Source: an uncultured Arachnia sp. (lineage in GTDB: Bacteria > Actinomycetota > Actinomycetes > Propionibacteriales > Propionibacteriaceae). From it: 64,000 nt of DNA. Below, one piece after another: positions 25,508-33,948 of the stretch. The position numbers were made by a program, and so were the translations under genes. The stretch is taken from the NCBI GenBank assembly GCA_947499145.1, contig CANMNB010000013.1, positions 55,275 to 119,274 on the forward strand, written 5' to 3'. The notes below the pieces were generated by a model. The model saw nothing but the letters and a program-made list of their open reading frames with translations. It was not told the DNA's origin and did not search any database. Within the stretch, counting starts at the first letter, position 1. Each line of letters starts with the position of its first letter.

Positions 25508-26122
25508 ATGGAGCTCCTCACCCGCCTGCGCCGCCGCGCGTACCTGCACCGCCAGGTCCTTGCCGCCTGTCTGGCCGCCCTCAGCGTCCTGCTGCTGGCC
25601 CATCACCTCGAGGGTCCGGCCCCCGAAACCAGCGACGTCGTGGTCACCACTCGAGACGTGCCCGCCGGCCACAGGCTGACGCACTCTGACCTCGACGTTG
25701 CTGCAGTCCCCACCCGTTGGGTGCCGGCGGGTGCCACGGGGGCTTTGGATGAGGCGGTGGGCTCCGTCACGGCCACCAGCACCGGCGAGGGCACCGTCAT
25801 CCAACCGGGACTCCTGATCAGCAACTGGGCGACGGCGCCGGACCGGGCCGTCGTTCCCATCCAGGTGGCGCCTGCCGAACTCGTCGCACTCCTGACACCC
25901 GGCACCCGCCTGTCCCTGGCGGAGACCGTGACCGGGTCCGAGGTCATCACCGATGATGCCCGCGTCGTGGCGATGCCACCTGCCGCAGACCTGGGAACCC
26001 AGCTCACACCACGGGTGGCGGCGGCCCCACTGGTCCTGGTGGATGTCCCGGCGCAGCTGGCGCCCAGCATCGCCACCCTCGGGCAGAGCGCACAGCTGTC
26101 CATCATCCTGGGGGGCGCGTAG
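25508..26122 (+). CDS. SAF-domain (CpaB/RcpC-like) membrane-anchored protein
   Basis: A 204-residue protein with one N-terminal membrane helix (LAACLAALSVLLLAHHL) and an extracytoplasmic SAF domain: DVVVTTRDVPAGHRLTHSDLDVAAVP near residues 43-68. SAF domains occur in CpaB pilus proteins and sialate/altronate enzymes. A true CpaB is encoded at 50.5-51.3 kb in the tad locus, so this is a separate paralogue. A protein of this kind between fmdB and mscL is common in actinobacteria, but its role is unknown. ATG 25508 is preceded by CACAGTGGGGG, which may be a weak -10 or a G-rich RBS. Confidence 0.72.
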   Translation: MELLTRLRRRAYLHRQVLAACLAALSVLLLAHHLEGPAPETSDVVVTTRDVPAGHRLTHSDLDVAAVPTRWVPAGATGALDEAVGSVTATSTGEGTVIQPGLLISNWATAPDRAVVPIQVAPAELVALLTPGTRLSLAETVTGSEVITDDARVVAMPPAADLGTQLTPRVAAAPLVLVDVPAQLAPSIATLGQSAQLSIILGGA

Positions 26123-26199
26123 CTTGCGCCAACTCTCATTCACTGGGAAGGTTCTCGACGGCATTCCTGCCCCCGAAAAGATATGAAGGAGAGACCAGC

Positions 26200-26565
26200 A
26201 TGAAGGGCTTCAAGGAGTTCCTGCTCCGCGGCAACCTCATCGAGATCGCCGTCGCATTCATCATGGGCGCCGCATTCGCCAAGGTGGTGGAGTCGTTCAC
26301 CAAGATCATCATGGATCTGCTCGGCAAGATCGGTGGCCAGCCCGACTTCAGCCAGGTCTCCGTCGGCGACGTGAACGTCGGCGTCTTCCTGACCGCCCTC
26401 GTCTCGTTCCTGATCCTCGCGACCGTGGTCTACTTCGGCATCGTGCTGCCCTACAACAAGGCCCGCAGCCACTTCGTCCGGGAGGAAGCCGACGTCGCCG
26501 CCACGTCCGAGGACCTGCTGACCGAGATCCGCGACCTGCTCAAAGCGCGCAGCGGCAACGTCTGA
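26200..26565 (+). CDS. mscL: MscL, large-conductance mechanosensitive channel
   Basis: A 121-residue channel subunit, pentameric in other species, that opens at high membrane tension to vent solutes during hypo-osmotic shock. The N-terminal amphipathic helix KGFKEFLLRGNLIEIAVAFIMGAAFAKVVESF includes TM1 with the gate; TM2 is GVFLTALVSFLILATVVYFGIVLPYNKA. A short cytosolic helix ends with DLLTEIRDLLKAR. Length is a little below the 130-150 usual. A clear GAAGGAGA lies upstream of ATG 26200. Confidence 0.94.
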   Translation: MKGFKEFLLRGNLIEIAVAFIMGAAFAKVVESFTKIIMDLLGKIGGQPDFSQVSVGDVNVGVFLTALVSFLILATVVYFGIVLPYNKARSHFVREEADVAATSEDLLTEIRDLLKARSGNV

Positions 26566-26582
26566 GCCGCCGCCGCTGAGGC

Positions 26583-26930
26583 TCACCAGTGCGGTGGCCT
26601 GTCGGCCAGCAGGCGACGCTCGTCCGCCCCGAGCGGACGACCTCCCGCCGGCGGTGCGGCCGGGACCGCCCCGGTGAGACCCATGGCTTCCCGCGCCTGG
26701 GCCAGGAGCGCCTGGAACCGCGCGAAGCCGAGCTCGCGGACCTCGTCCACCGGAACCTGGACCGGCCACGGCCGCCCCTGCCGCATGCAGGATCGGCGGA
26801 ACTCCCGCAGCCGCCCGCCGTCCCAGCCCAGCGCGGTGAGGCTGTCGGGGAGCCCAGCGGGCTCCACCTGATCCAGCGGGAGCCTCTCCCCCGTCAGCGC
26901 CAGCGCGACGAGCTCGGCGTCACTGCCCAA
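26583..26930 (-). CDS. Hypothetical protein coupled to UGPase
   Basis: A 115-residue protein, if translation starts at TTG 26930, which overlaps the last 11 nt of the UGPase gene. It is not recognised. LVALALTGERLPLDQVEPAGLPDSLTALGWDGGRLREFRRSCMRQGRPWPV looks globular, while the upstream continuation of this frame is Arg/Ser-rich and noncoding in character, so the true start is near the overlap. The C-terminus ends with ADERRLLADRPPHW. Translational coupling suggests co-expression with UGPase. The start codon is the main uncertainty. Confidence 0.55.
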   Translation of the reverse strand: MGSDAELVALALTGERLPLDQVEPAGLPDSLTALGWDGGRLREFRRSCMRQGRPWPVQVPVDEVRELGFARFQALLAQAREAMGLTGAVPAAPPAGGRPLGADERRLLADRPPHW

Positions 26931-28308
26931 GGACGGTGCCCTCGTCGAGGAGCTTCGGCTCGCCCTCGTCCTCGAGCACGGCGTCGCCCACCACTCGGAC
27001 GGCGCGCGGGAAGGTCCAGTCACCGCGCACCTTGAGCGACGAAGCGTCCTTGAGCGACGGGGGGTGCGGGATGCGCTTGGAGAAGCCGTCGACCTTCTTG
27101 TAGAAGCGCGAGTCGAGGTCCACTTCCGGTGTTCCGTCGGTCGTGACCACGAGCGTTCCGTCGTCGCCGAGGTCGTAGACGTCGGAGCGCAGCAGCAGCA
27201 GCTCGTTGGTGGTCTTGACCGGCTGGAAGCGCTCGCGCCCGACGCAGATCGCCGTCGCACCCTCGAAGACTTCGATGGCGGCGCCCATGGCGGTCTCGAT
27301 CTGGATGACCGGCGTCGAGTCGGAGTCCGCCGGGTCGACGGTCTTCTCGTTGCGGATCATCGGCAGGCCCAGCACCGACTCGCGCTCGACGAGGGTGTCG
27401 CGCAGCTTCTGCAGATCGAACCACAGGTTGTTGGTGTGGAAGAACGGGTGGCGGTGCTCGTCGGTGAAGTACTCCATCTCCTCCGGTGCGGTCTGGGCGG
27501 TGTCGCGCAGGATCAGCTGGCCGTCGGCCTTCCTCACGGCCAGGTGACCGCCCTTCTTGTCATTGACCGTTCGGCGGCACAGCTCGGCGGCGTACGGCGC
27601 ACCGGAGGCCGCGAACCAGCCCGCGATCCGGGCGTTGGGGGCGGCGCCGAGGTTGTCTCCGTTGGACACGCACGCGTAGCGGAAGCCGGCGGCGAGGAGC
27701 TGGTCCAACACCCCGGAGCCCTCGAGCGCGGTGTAGAGGTCGCCGTGGCCGGGCGGGCACCACTCGAGCGACGGGTCGGTCGGCCACTCCACCGGCATCA
27801 GGTTGTCCGCCCGCAGCTTGGGCTCCTGGTTCTGCATGAACGACAGCGGCAGGTCGTCGACGGCCAGGTCGCCGTACTGGGCGAGGTGCGCCAGGGTGTC
27901 CGCCTCCGTGCGGAAGGAGTTCATCAGCAGCAGCGGCAGGCGCACCCCGTGCTCCTCGCGCGCGGCACGGACCTGCCGGACGATGAGGTCGAGGAAGTTG
28001 AGTCCATCGCGGACCTCGAGGAGGGTCTTGGCGCGGTCGAGGCCCATGGACGTCCCGAGCCCGCCGTTGAGCTTGACGATGACCGTCTGGCCGAGCGCCT
28101 CCCGCGCCGCCTCGTCGCTGACCTCCACGTCGTCGAGCATGGGCGGGTCCAACAGCGGGGTGATGCTGTCCTCGCGGATCAGCCCCGTCTCACCGGACTC
28201 GAGGAGCCGGTAGTAGTGCGAGAAGACCTCGATGGCAGGGGTGGCGACACCGGCCTCCTGCATCTTCTCCCTGGCGGCGTTGAGACCTGCATCGGACACG
28301 TCGGACAT
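26920..28308 (-). CDS. UTP-glucose-1-phosphate uridylyltransferase, eukaryotic-type (UDPGP family)
   Basis: A 462-residue cytosolic enzyme making UDP-glucose from UTP and glucose-1-phosphate. It belongs to the UDPGP family of yeast and plant UGPases rather than the 300-residue GalU type: VIVKLNGGLGTSMGLDRAKTLLEVR near residue 76, LLLMNSFRTEADTLAHL, LEWCPPGHGDLYTAL, YACVSNGDNLGA, and KKGGHLAVRKADGQLILRDTAQ. The C-terminus has a left-handed beta-helix-like region (LDSRFYKKV...GDAVLEDEG). Glucose-1-phosphate from sucrose phosphorylase is a plausible feeder. ATG 28308 has TAGGAT at 28336-28331 upstream and a weak GAAGGG. Confidence 0.93.
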   Translation of the reverse strand: MSDVSDAGLNAAREKMQEAGVATPAIEVFSHYYRLLESGETGLIREDSITPLLDPPMLDDVEVSDEAAREALGQTVIVKLNGGLGTSMGLDRAKTLLEVRDGLNFLDLIVRQVRAAREEHGVRLPLLLMNSFRTEADTLAHLAQYGDLAVDDLPLSFMQNQEPKLRADNLMPVEWPTDPSLEWCPPGHGDLYTALEGSGVLDQLLAAGFRYACVSNGDNLGAAPNARIAGWFAASGAPYAAELCRRTVNDKKGGHLAVRKADGQLILRDTAQTAPEEMEYFTDEHRHPFFHTNNLWFDLQKLRDTLVERESVLGLPMIRNEKTVDPADSDSTPVIQIETAMGAAIEVFEGATAICVGRERFQPVKTTNELLLLRSDVYDLGDDGTLVVTTDGTPEVDLDSRFYKKVDGFSKRIPHPPSLKDASSLKVRGDWTFPRAVRVVGDAVLEDEGEPKLLDEGTVLGQ

Positions 28309-28330
28309 CCCTTCGTCGGTGACGCGTCCG

Positions 28331-28336
28331 ATCCTA
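28331..28336 (-). promoter_or_regulatory. -10 box, UGPase
   Basis: Minus strand TAGGAT, 22 nt upstream of ATG 28308, leaving a short leader with GAAGGG. Confidence 0.4.
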
Positions 28337-28405
28337 GTAGCAGGGGGCGTCGCGGCGCCGACCCGGGAACTTGCCGGAGGCCCTGCGAGACTGCCCCATG
28401 GGGTC

Positions 28406-28411
28406 TAGCGT
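28406..28411 (+). promoter_or_regulatory. -10 box, CPBP protease
   Basis: TAGCGT about 62 nt upstream of ATG 28474, just after the palindrome CCCCATGGGG. Confidence 0.35.
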
Positions 28412-28473
28412 GGACGTCAGCGGCGCCGCCCCGTCGGCCTTCCGGCCCCCTCCGCCGCGGAGTGAGGACTCCC

Positions 28474-29271
28474 ATGTACCGCTTGCACCGGGCGAGCCTG
28501 ATCTGGCACGCCGTCGTCTGGATCGCCCTCTACATCGTCACCGACTCGGTCGGGAGGGCCGTCTCCGAGGCCGCGGGGCTGGAGCACTCCGCCACCGCGG
28601 CGGCGCTGCTCGTCCTGGCCGCCGTCGCGGTCTTCTACCTCCACCGGCACCATCGCCTGCAGTTCTACGGCGTCACCCCGCCCGCCGGATCGCGGTGGAA
28701 GCCGGCCCTGTACTTCGTCCCCCTGGCGTTGATGGCCGTCGTCCAGTACGGCAAGGGCCTGGACCTGTCCCTCGACGCGGTCGACGTCCTGCTCATCGTC
28801 CTGCTCATGACGGCCGTCGGGTTCCTCGAGGAGTTGATCTTCCGCGGCTTCCTCTACCGGGCGATCCGGGAGCGCAGCGGCGTGGTGCGCGCGGTCCTGA
28901 TCAGCGGGATCACCTTCGGCATCGGCCACATCGTGAACCTTCTCAACGGCTACACGGGCACCCAGCAGGTGCTGCAGATCGTGCTGGGCATCGGCATCGG
29001 CGTCGCGCTGGCCCTGCTGTTCGAGATGACCGGGAGCATCCTGCCCGGCGTCGTCTTCCACGTGCTGCTGAACATCAGCGGCAACCTCAGCGTCGACGAC
29101 GAGACCCGGGAGCTCTACGCGGCGTCCGTGATCATGGTGATCGCCGTCGCCTACGCGGTGTGGCTGTGGGTGCGGCTGCGCAGGGGCTTCGGTGTCCAGA
29201 GCAGCCGTCTCGACGGTGGGGTCCTGGAACCGGAACCGGCCGACGAGCGGCGCGTGGTCGCCGTCGCCTGA
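28474..29271 (+). CDS. CPBP-family intramembrane glutamic endopeptidase
   Basis: A 265-residue membrane protein of the CAAX protease/bacteriocin-processing (Abi) family with about eight hydrophobic segments. The metal-site motifs are present: EELIFRGFLYRAIRE (EExxxR), FGIGHIVNLLNG (FxxxH) and GVVFHVLLNISGN (HxxxN/B). Such proteases cleave prenylated or membrane-associated peptides; substrates are usually unknown. ATG 28474 is reached through a leader with AGTGAGGA. It converges with the CBS protein across 17 nt. Confidence 0.85.
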   Translation: MYRLHRASLIWHAVVWIALYIVTDSVGRAVSEAAGLEHSATAAALLVLAAVAVFYLHRHHRLQFYGVTPPAGSRWKPALYFVPLALMAVVQYGKGLDLSLDAVDVLLIVLLMTAVGFLEELIFRGFLYRAIRERSGVVRAVLISGITFGIGHIVNLLNGYTGTQQVLQIVLGIGIGVALALLFEMTGSILPGVVFHVLLNISGNLSVDDETRELYAASVIMVIAVAYAVWLWVRLRRGFGVQSSRLDGGVLEPEPADERRVVAVA

Positions 29272-29288
29272 GCGGGCCGCAGCGACGC

Positions 29289-29735
29289 CTACACCGTCGA
29301 ACGGTCCCCCTGGACGTAGTGGAAGAGCTGGCTGGTCTCGTCCTCCAGTTCGTCGAGGCGGCGCTTGACCACGTCGCCGATCGAGACGATGGCCATCAAG
29401 TGGTGCTCGTCGTCGACCACGGGAAGGTGCCGCACGCGGTGCTCGGTCATCCTGACGGCCAACTCACGCAGGTCGTCGGACTCCTGACAGGTCTGGACCT
29501 CCACCGTCATGATCGAGCGCACCGGCTCGTCGAGCACTCCGACCCCGCGCTCGTGGAGGGCGCGGACCACGTCGCGCTCGCTGACGATGCCCTCGACGGT
29601 GGTCCCGTTCGTGCTGACCACGAGCGCGCCGATGTGGTGCTCGTGGAGGGAGGCGAGGAGTTCGGTGACGGTGGCGTCGGGGAGGATCGTGACGACGTTG
29701 CTCCCCTTGCGCTGGACAACCTCTGAGATCTTCAT
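29289..29735 (-). CDS. CBS-domain pair protein
   Basis: A 148-residue stand-alone protein made of two tandem CBS motifs forming a Bateman module that binds adenosyl ligands. CBS1: VTILPDATVTELLASLHEHHIGALVVS with GIVSERDVVRAL; CBS2: MTVEVQTCQESDDLRELAVRMTEHRVRHLPVVDDEHHLMAIVSIGDVVK. No effector domain is attached. Its targets are unknown. ATG 29735 lies 5 nt after TAGTCT (29746-29741). Confidence 0.9.
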   Translation of the reverse strand: MKISEVVQRKGSNVVTILPDATVTELLASLHEHHIGALVVSTNGTTVEGIVSERDVVRALHERGVGVLDEPVRSIMTVEVQTCQESDDLRELAVRMTEHRVRHLPVVDDEHHLMAIVSIGDVVKRRLDELEDETSQLFHYVQGDRSTV

Positions 29736-29740
29736 GACCC

Positions 29741-29746
29741 AGACTA
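29741..29746 (-). promoter_or_regulatory. -10 box, CBS protein
   Basis: Minus strand TAGTCT, 5 nt before ATG 29735; leaderless. Confidence 0.45.
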
Positions 29747-29784
29747 ACCCCGCCCCCGGGTCGTGCGGCGGCCCGGCCGTCGGA

Positions 29785-32400
29785 CTACTCGGTCACCTCG
29801 ACGATGCCGTGGGCACCGCGCTCGGCGTCGACCATGATGTGGCTGACCACCGGGTAGTGCCCGGCCTCCGGGAAGACCAGCTCGACGAACCCGCCCTGCG
29901 CCGCGAACAGCCCGAGTGCCTGGGCGCCGCCATCGGTCTCGCCGAAGGCGCCGACGCCATCGCGGAGGTGGTAGGCGCCCTCGGAGTACATCGTGTCGAA
30001 CTGGCCGCCGACGATGTGGAAGCTGGAGGACCGGTTGGGGCCCGCCGCCAGCACCCAGAAGCGGACCCGCTCCCCCACCCCGGCCCGGAAGGGCTCCTGG
30101 TCGTACTGGTTGGCGACGCCGTTGAACACGACGTAGTCCGGTTCCTCCGCGAGGGCCGCGTCGGCGTCGACGTCCGTGGCCTCCTCGGCTGTGGCGCCGT
30201 GGTTCTGCAGGTACACCTCGGACTGGACGACGACGTACTCGCGGTCCACCTCCGGCAGCCCCTCCTCGGGTTCGATGATGACCGCCCCGTGCATACCGGC
30301 GGCGATGTGCGCGGTCATCGGCATGGTGGAGCAGTGGTACATCCAGATCCCGGAGCGCTCCGCGGTGAAGCGGTAGACGAGCGACTCTCCGGGGGCGATG
30401 GTGCGCATCGGCTCGTCGGGGGCCAGTGCCCCGGCGTGGAAGTCGATTGAATGGCCCATCGTGCCGTCGTTGACCAGGGTGATCTCGAAGGTGTCGCCGA
30501 CCCGCCCACGCAGGGTCGGACCCACACTCCCCCCGTTGAACGTCCAGCGCCGCTGCCACACCCCGGGCGCCACCTCGAGGGGGACCTCGGTAACGGTGAA
30601 GGTGTAGCGGTGCAGCCTCTCGTCGACCAGCGGGGGCACGACCGGATCGACGATGGTCGCCAGCTCGGCGTCGGGGTTGGGCGCGCCGTGTCCTGCGCCG
30701 TGATCGGCGGGCATCGCGTCGCCGTCGTCGGGCTCCGCAGCGGGCGCCTGGCCGTCGACGACGACGTCGAAGACCATGCCCATCTGGCGGTGGCCGACGA
30801 CCGTGCACCAGCCCTGGATGGACTCGCCGACGACGCCGAGGTCGAGCTCCGCGGTCTCGCCCTGGCGGAGTCGCGGCGTGCGCTGGTCCCCAATGGCGAG
30901 GTCGTGGACGTTGGTGGGGTCGTCGTTGGTGAGCTCGATGACGACGCGGTCCCCGGGCCGTATCTCGATGCGGTTGGGGACGAACACCATGCCGACGGCC
31001 TTGACCTCAACGCGCACGGTCTCGCCCGTCGGGGCCACGGATTCCGTCGCGGTGGTCGACGGCGTGGCGGACAACCCGGCCGCCCCGGGGTCGATCCCGA
31101 TGCCTACGCTGACCGTCAGCGCCAGCGCGGCAATGCCGGCCATGAGGCCCGAGCCGCTGAATGCTGACGGACGCTCGAACTCGGCGGCTGGCTCGCCTGC
31201 CATCGCGCGGCGCTTCTCGGCGACGGAGGCGCGCAGGCCCTTGACCAGCAGCGGGAGGAAGGCCGCCATCGCCGCGAGGACGACGACGGAGACGACGACG
31301 TTGACCCACCCGGGCATCGGCGCCAGCCAGAGGAGCAGGCCACCGTTGATGACGACGAGCCTGACCGTCGCGAACCGGTCGAACCACGCGGCGCCGGCCC
31401 GGACCACGCGGGGCCCTCCTCCGATGACCGACGGGATGAGGTAGGACAGCGCTCCGGTGACGAGTTGGACCAGGAAGCCCACCACCCAGATGGAGGCGAG
31501 CATCGGGTAGCCGTCGGCCAGTTGTTGATCGTCGGTGGCGGCGACGTGGATTCCAGTGGCGACCAGCGCGACGACTGCCCAGAGGCTGGCGAGGCCGATC
31601 GAGGCGGGAGCGAACTCCCGCGGGGGCTTCCGCCGCAGCGGCGCCAGCAGCGAGCGCCCCCACCACAGCAGCCCGATGGCGTAGACCGCCAGTCCGAGCA
31701 GGACCACCTCCCGCAGGCCGGTCAGCGCACCGACCACGACGACGGTGAGGCCGCCGAGCAGGATCGGGAGGGCCTGGATGGCAAGGCCCTCCGAGCGGTC
31801 ATCCATCCGTGCCCGCAGGACCGTGGGCCAGAAGGTGACGAGGGTGCCGACCACGGTCAGGCCGATCCAGCCCAGCAGGTTCGTCATGGTGTGGGCGATC
31901 AGCAGGTTGGCGTGCCAGTGGTCGTCGAGACCGAAGGCCAGGGCCACCCCGAAGCCGATGCCCACCGGCAGGCACGCCGCAGCCGCCACGTAGTAGCGCA
32001 CCGCGATGCGGAAGCGTCCGGGCAGCGCCCGTTTGAGGTCGCGCGCCAGCTCGATGCCGTGGCTCAACGCCGCCGCGGAGACGACCACCGCGCCGACGAC
32101 CACGAGCCACCACTGGGTGGTCGGGACGCCCAGGAGCACCAGGAGCGCGCCGACGCTGACACCGCCGAGCCGCCAGGTCTGGCGACGCTCGGCCGCCTCG
32201 TCGGGGCGCGTCTTGAGCAGCGCGGAGGCGAAGTGCCGGCTCCAGACGATGACCGCGTGGGTCATCGCCCCGAGCGCCACGAGGTGCACCATGAGCCACG
32301 TGGCCTCGGGCACCCACTGGTGGACGAGGGCAACGATGACGGCGGCACCCAGCCAGACGACCAGGGGGAAGTCGCGCAGGGGGTTGCGGCGGCGGGTCAT
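29785..32400 (-). CDS. Membrane-fused copper nitrite reductase-like protein (polytopic module + cupredoxin + NirK)
   Basis: An 871-residue three-part protein. Residues 1-430: about 12 hydrophobic segments with conserved His positions (MVHLVALGAMTHAVIVWSRHF; LIAHTMTNLLGWIGL). About 450-545: a cupredoxin with type-1 Cu ligands in NVHDLAIG and GWCTVVGHRQMGM. About 590-871: two-domain CuNIR with HSIDFHAG, MYHCSTMPMTAHIAAGMHG and SSFHIVGGQFD, supplying type-1 and type-2 Cu ligands and the catalytic Asp. It should reduce nitrite to NO, with electrons arriving via the attached cupredoxin (inference). The residue at the usual catalytic His255 position may be Gln. ATG 32400 overlaps the preceding stop as ATGA. 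Last gene of the DUF2249 operon. Confidence 0.8.
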   Translation of the reverse strand: MTRRRNPLRDFPLVVWLGAAVIVALVHQWVPEATWLMVHLVALGAMTHAVIVWSRHFASALLKTRPDEAAERRQTWRLGGVSVGALLVLLGVPTTQWWLVVVGAVVVSAAALSHGIELARDLKRALPGRFRIAVRYYVAAAACLPVGIGFGVALAFGLDDHWHANLLIAHTMTNLLGWIGLTVVGTLVTFWPTVLRARMDDRSEGLAIQALPILLGGLTVVVVGALTGLREVVLLGLAVYAIGLLWWGRSLLAPLRRKPPREFAPASIGLASLWAVVALVATGIHVAATDDQQLADGYPMLASIWVVGFLVQLVTGALSYLIPSVIGGGPRVVRAGAAWFDRFATVRLVVINGGLLLWLAPMPGWVNVVVSVVVLAAMAAFLPLLVKGLRASVAEKRRAMAGEPAAEFERPSAFSGSGLMAGIAALALTVSVGIGIDPGAAGLSATPSTTATESVAPTGETVRVEVKAVGMVFVPNRIEIRPGDRVVIELTNDDPTNVHDLAIGDQRTPRLRQGETAELDLGVVGESIQGWCTVVGHRQMGMVFDVVVDGQAPAAEPDDGDAMPADHGAGHGAPNPDAELATIVDPVVPPLVDERLHRYTFTVTEVPLEVAPGVWQRRWTFNGGSVGPTLRGRVGDTFEITLVNDGTMGHSIDFHAGALAPDEPMRTIAPGESLVYRFTAERSGIWMYHCSTMPMTAHIAAGMHGAVIIEPEEGLPEVDREYVVVQSEVYLQNHGATAEEATDVDADAALAEEPDYVVFNGVANQYDQEPFRAGVGERVRFWVLAAGPNRSSSFHIVGGQFDTMYSEGAYHLRDGVGAFGETDGGAQALGLFAAQGGFVELVFPEAGHYPVVSHIMVDAERGAHGIVEVTE

Positions 32401-33524
32401 GACCGGACCACCGCCAGCACCACGCTCAGGGCGAAGGACAGGACCGCGAGCACGGTGATGATGCCTCCCACTTTCCACAACAGGTCGAGGGCCGTCAGGT
32501 CTCCCGACAGCCGGATGGCCATGCCCGAGTGCAGGAGCCCCAGGGGCACCCACATCACAGGCCTGTACGGTAGCGGCCGGCCGAGGACGGCCGGGAAGAT
32601 GATGGGCGCGTGGGCCATGATCATGGACACCCCGAACCCCAGGAAGACCCCGTGGATCACGGCGTCATAGGAGCCGGAGCCCGACGGTTGCCCCCCGATC
32701 AGCCAGACGAGGCCGGCGACGAGGAGCCACAGGTTCCCGGCCAGGAGAGCCGCGGCGTTGAAGCGGCGCAGGCCGGTGGAGCGGATCATCCGGCGGCCGA
32801 CGTCGTCGCGCCACAGCCAGACCGCCGTCGCGGCGCAGCCGGCGCCCAGCAGTCGTGCGCCCCAGTCCGGCCAGGGGAGGCTCGCAACGGCTCCTGCCGA
32901 GATCACGGCGGCCATGGCCAGCAGTGTGGGGACGGCCCGCCGGCCCATGGTCAACTGGGCGAGCTCGGCCCGCTCGGAAGCGATGGTGATGACGAGGAAC
33001 GCGGCGAGGAGCGGCAGGAGCGCCGCGATGTCGGCCACCAGCCAGAGCCCGGCCGCCAGGGCGGCCATGAGGGCGCCGACCGCCTGCGCCGCGACCAGCC
33101 CCAACGGCGCCCGGCGCCACAGCGCGACGGCGAGCACGACGAACGCGACGGTGCCGTCGAGGAGCAGGAGCTTGCCGAGCGCCTGGGGCGCGCCGGCCAC
33201 CAGGAGCAGGGAGCCCAGCCCCAGCAGCCCGGGGGCGAGATAGGCGAGCGGGTTGCGCAGCGCTTGGGCACGTTCCAGAGAAATCAGCGTGCCCATGAAG
33301 CCGAGCACCATGACGGGGCCGTGGAGGTCCCCGACGCGCGCCGAGGCGACGGGCGCCCAGACGCCGAGCCGCACCAGGGCGGCGTTCAGTCCGGTGAGCA
33401 TGGACGCGCCACCGAGGACGACGAGCAGGGTGCGGAGCCCGCGGCTGGAACGGCCGGGGTCAGTGGCTGTGCGCCGCTTCGGGGGCGTGGGAATGGGCTG
33501 TGCCGGTGGCGTGGTCGTGCTCAT
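32397..33524 (-). CDS. Polytopic membrane protein (NnrS-like in shape)
   Basis: A 375-residue protein with about 10-12 hydrophobic helices after a short Pro-rich cytosolic start. Motifs include GDLHGPVMVLGFMGTLISLERAQAL, VITIASERAELAQLTMGRRA and VIHGVFLGFGVSMIMAHAPIIFPAVLG, with histidines that could bind heme or copper. It has the general shape of NnrS-type proteins of nitrogen-oxide loci, but I cannot assign it to NnrS with confidence. ATG 33524 lies 65 nt inside the 3' end of the hemerythrin gene; no other plausible start precedes the first helix. It overlaps the NirK-type gene downstream by 4 nt, so the products are probably partners. Confidence 0.65.
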   Translation of the reverse strand: MSTTTPPAQPIPTPPKRRTATDPGRSSRGLRTLLVVLGGASMLTGLNAALVRLGVWAPVASARVGDLHGPVMVLGFMGTLISLERAQALRNPLAYLAPGLLGLGSLLLVAGAPQALGKLLLLDGTVAFVVLAVALWRRAPLGLVAAQAVGALMAALAAGLWLVADIAALLPLLAAFLVITIASERAELAQLTMGRRAVPTLLAMAAVISAGAVASLPWPDWGARLLGAGCAATAVWLWRDDVGRRMIRSTGLRRFNAAALLAGNLWLLVAGLVWLIGGQPSGSGSYDAVIHGVFLGFGVSMIMAHAPIIFPAVLGRPLPYRPVMWVPLGLLHSGMAIRLSGDLTALDLLWKVGGIITVLAVLSFALSVVLAVVRS

Positions 33525-33948
33525 GGGTGCGTTGGTCGATTTCTTGCCACTCGTCCCCGTCCATCCCGGAGGCAGCGGCGGGGAACAGTCCGTTGTCCTC
33601 CTTGTCGATGTGATCGCGCAGCGCCCGCTCGAAGGTGTCCATGAGCCCGTAGTCCCCGGCCACGATGGCGGCGAGCAGGTCGTCGAGGGACCGGTGCTCA
33701 CCACACAGTGTGGAGATGTGGTCGTGGAACTCGTCGCGGCGACCCATGACCGAGAAGAGCCCGGCCTCCTCGGACTCGGTGTGGGGTCCGAGGAGGCCGG
33801 CCAACTGGTCGGCGGTGGCGTGGACTGCGGCGTCGTCCCTCTCGGCGACGGCGGCCTTGAGGGCACCGCACGCATTGATGATCTCGACGTGCTCGGACAT
33901 GAACCGCCCGATCACGCCGATGGAGTCACATCCGCAGTAGGAGCACAT
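33460..33948 (-). CDS. Hemerythrin-domain protein with Cys-rich start and His-rich tail
   Basis: A 162-residue protein. The four-helix diiron (HHE) site is visible in EHVEIINACG, HTESEEAGLF, HISTLCGEHRSL and LRDHIDKEDNGLFPAA. The N-terminus MCSYCGCDSIGVIGRF carries a CxxCxC cluster seen in a family of actinobacterial hemerythrin-like proteins, and the C-terminus ends in a His-rich tail (HEHDHATGTAHSHAPEAAHSH region). Such proteins bind O2 or NO or store iron. The ATG overlaps the DUF2249 stop (TGATG), and the tail overlaps the next gene. The operon suggests NO or iron handling. Confidence 0.85.
   Translation of the reverse strand: MCSYCGCDSIGVIGRFMSEHVEIINACGALKAAVAERDDAAVHATADQLAGLLGPHTESEEAGLFSVMGRRDEFHDHISTLCGEHRSLDDLLAAIVAGDYGLMDTFERALRDHIDKEDNGLFPAAASGMDGDEWQEIDQRTHEHDHATGTAHSHAPEAAHSH

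Noticed and set aside
25508..26122. Second tad pilus locus around the SAF protein
   Set aside because: No other pilus genes are adjacent; fmdB and mscL neighbours point to a housekeeping context.
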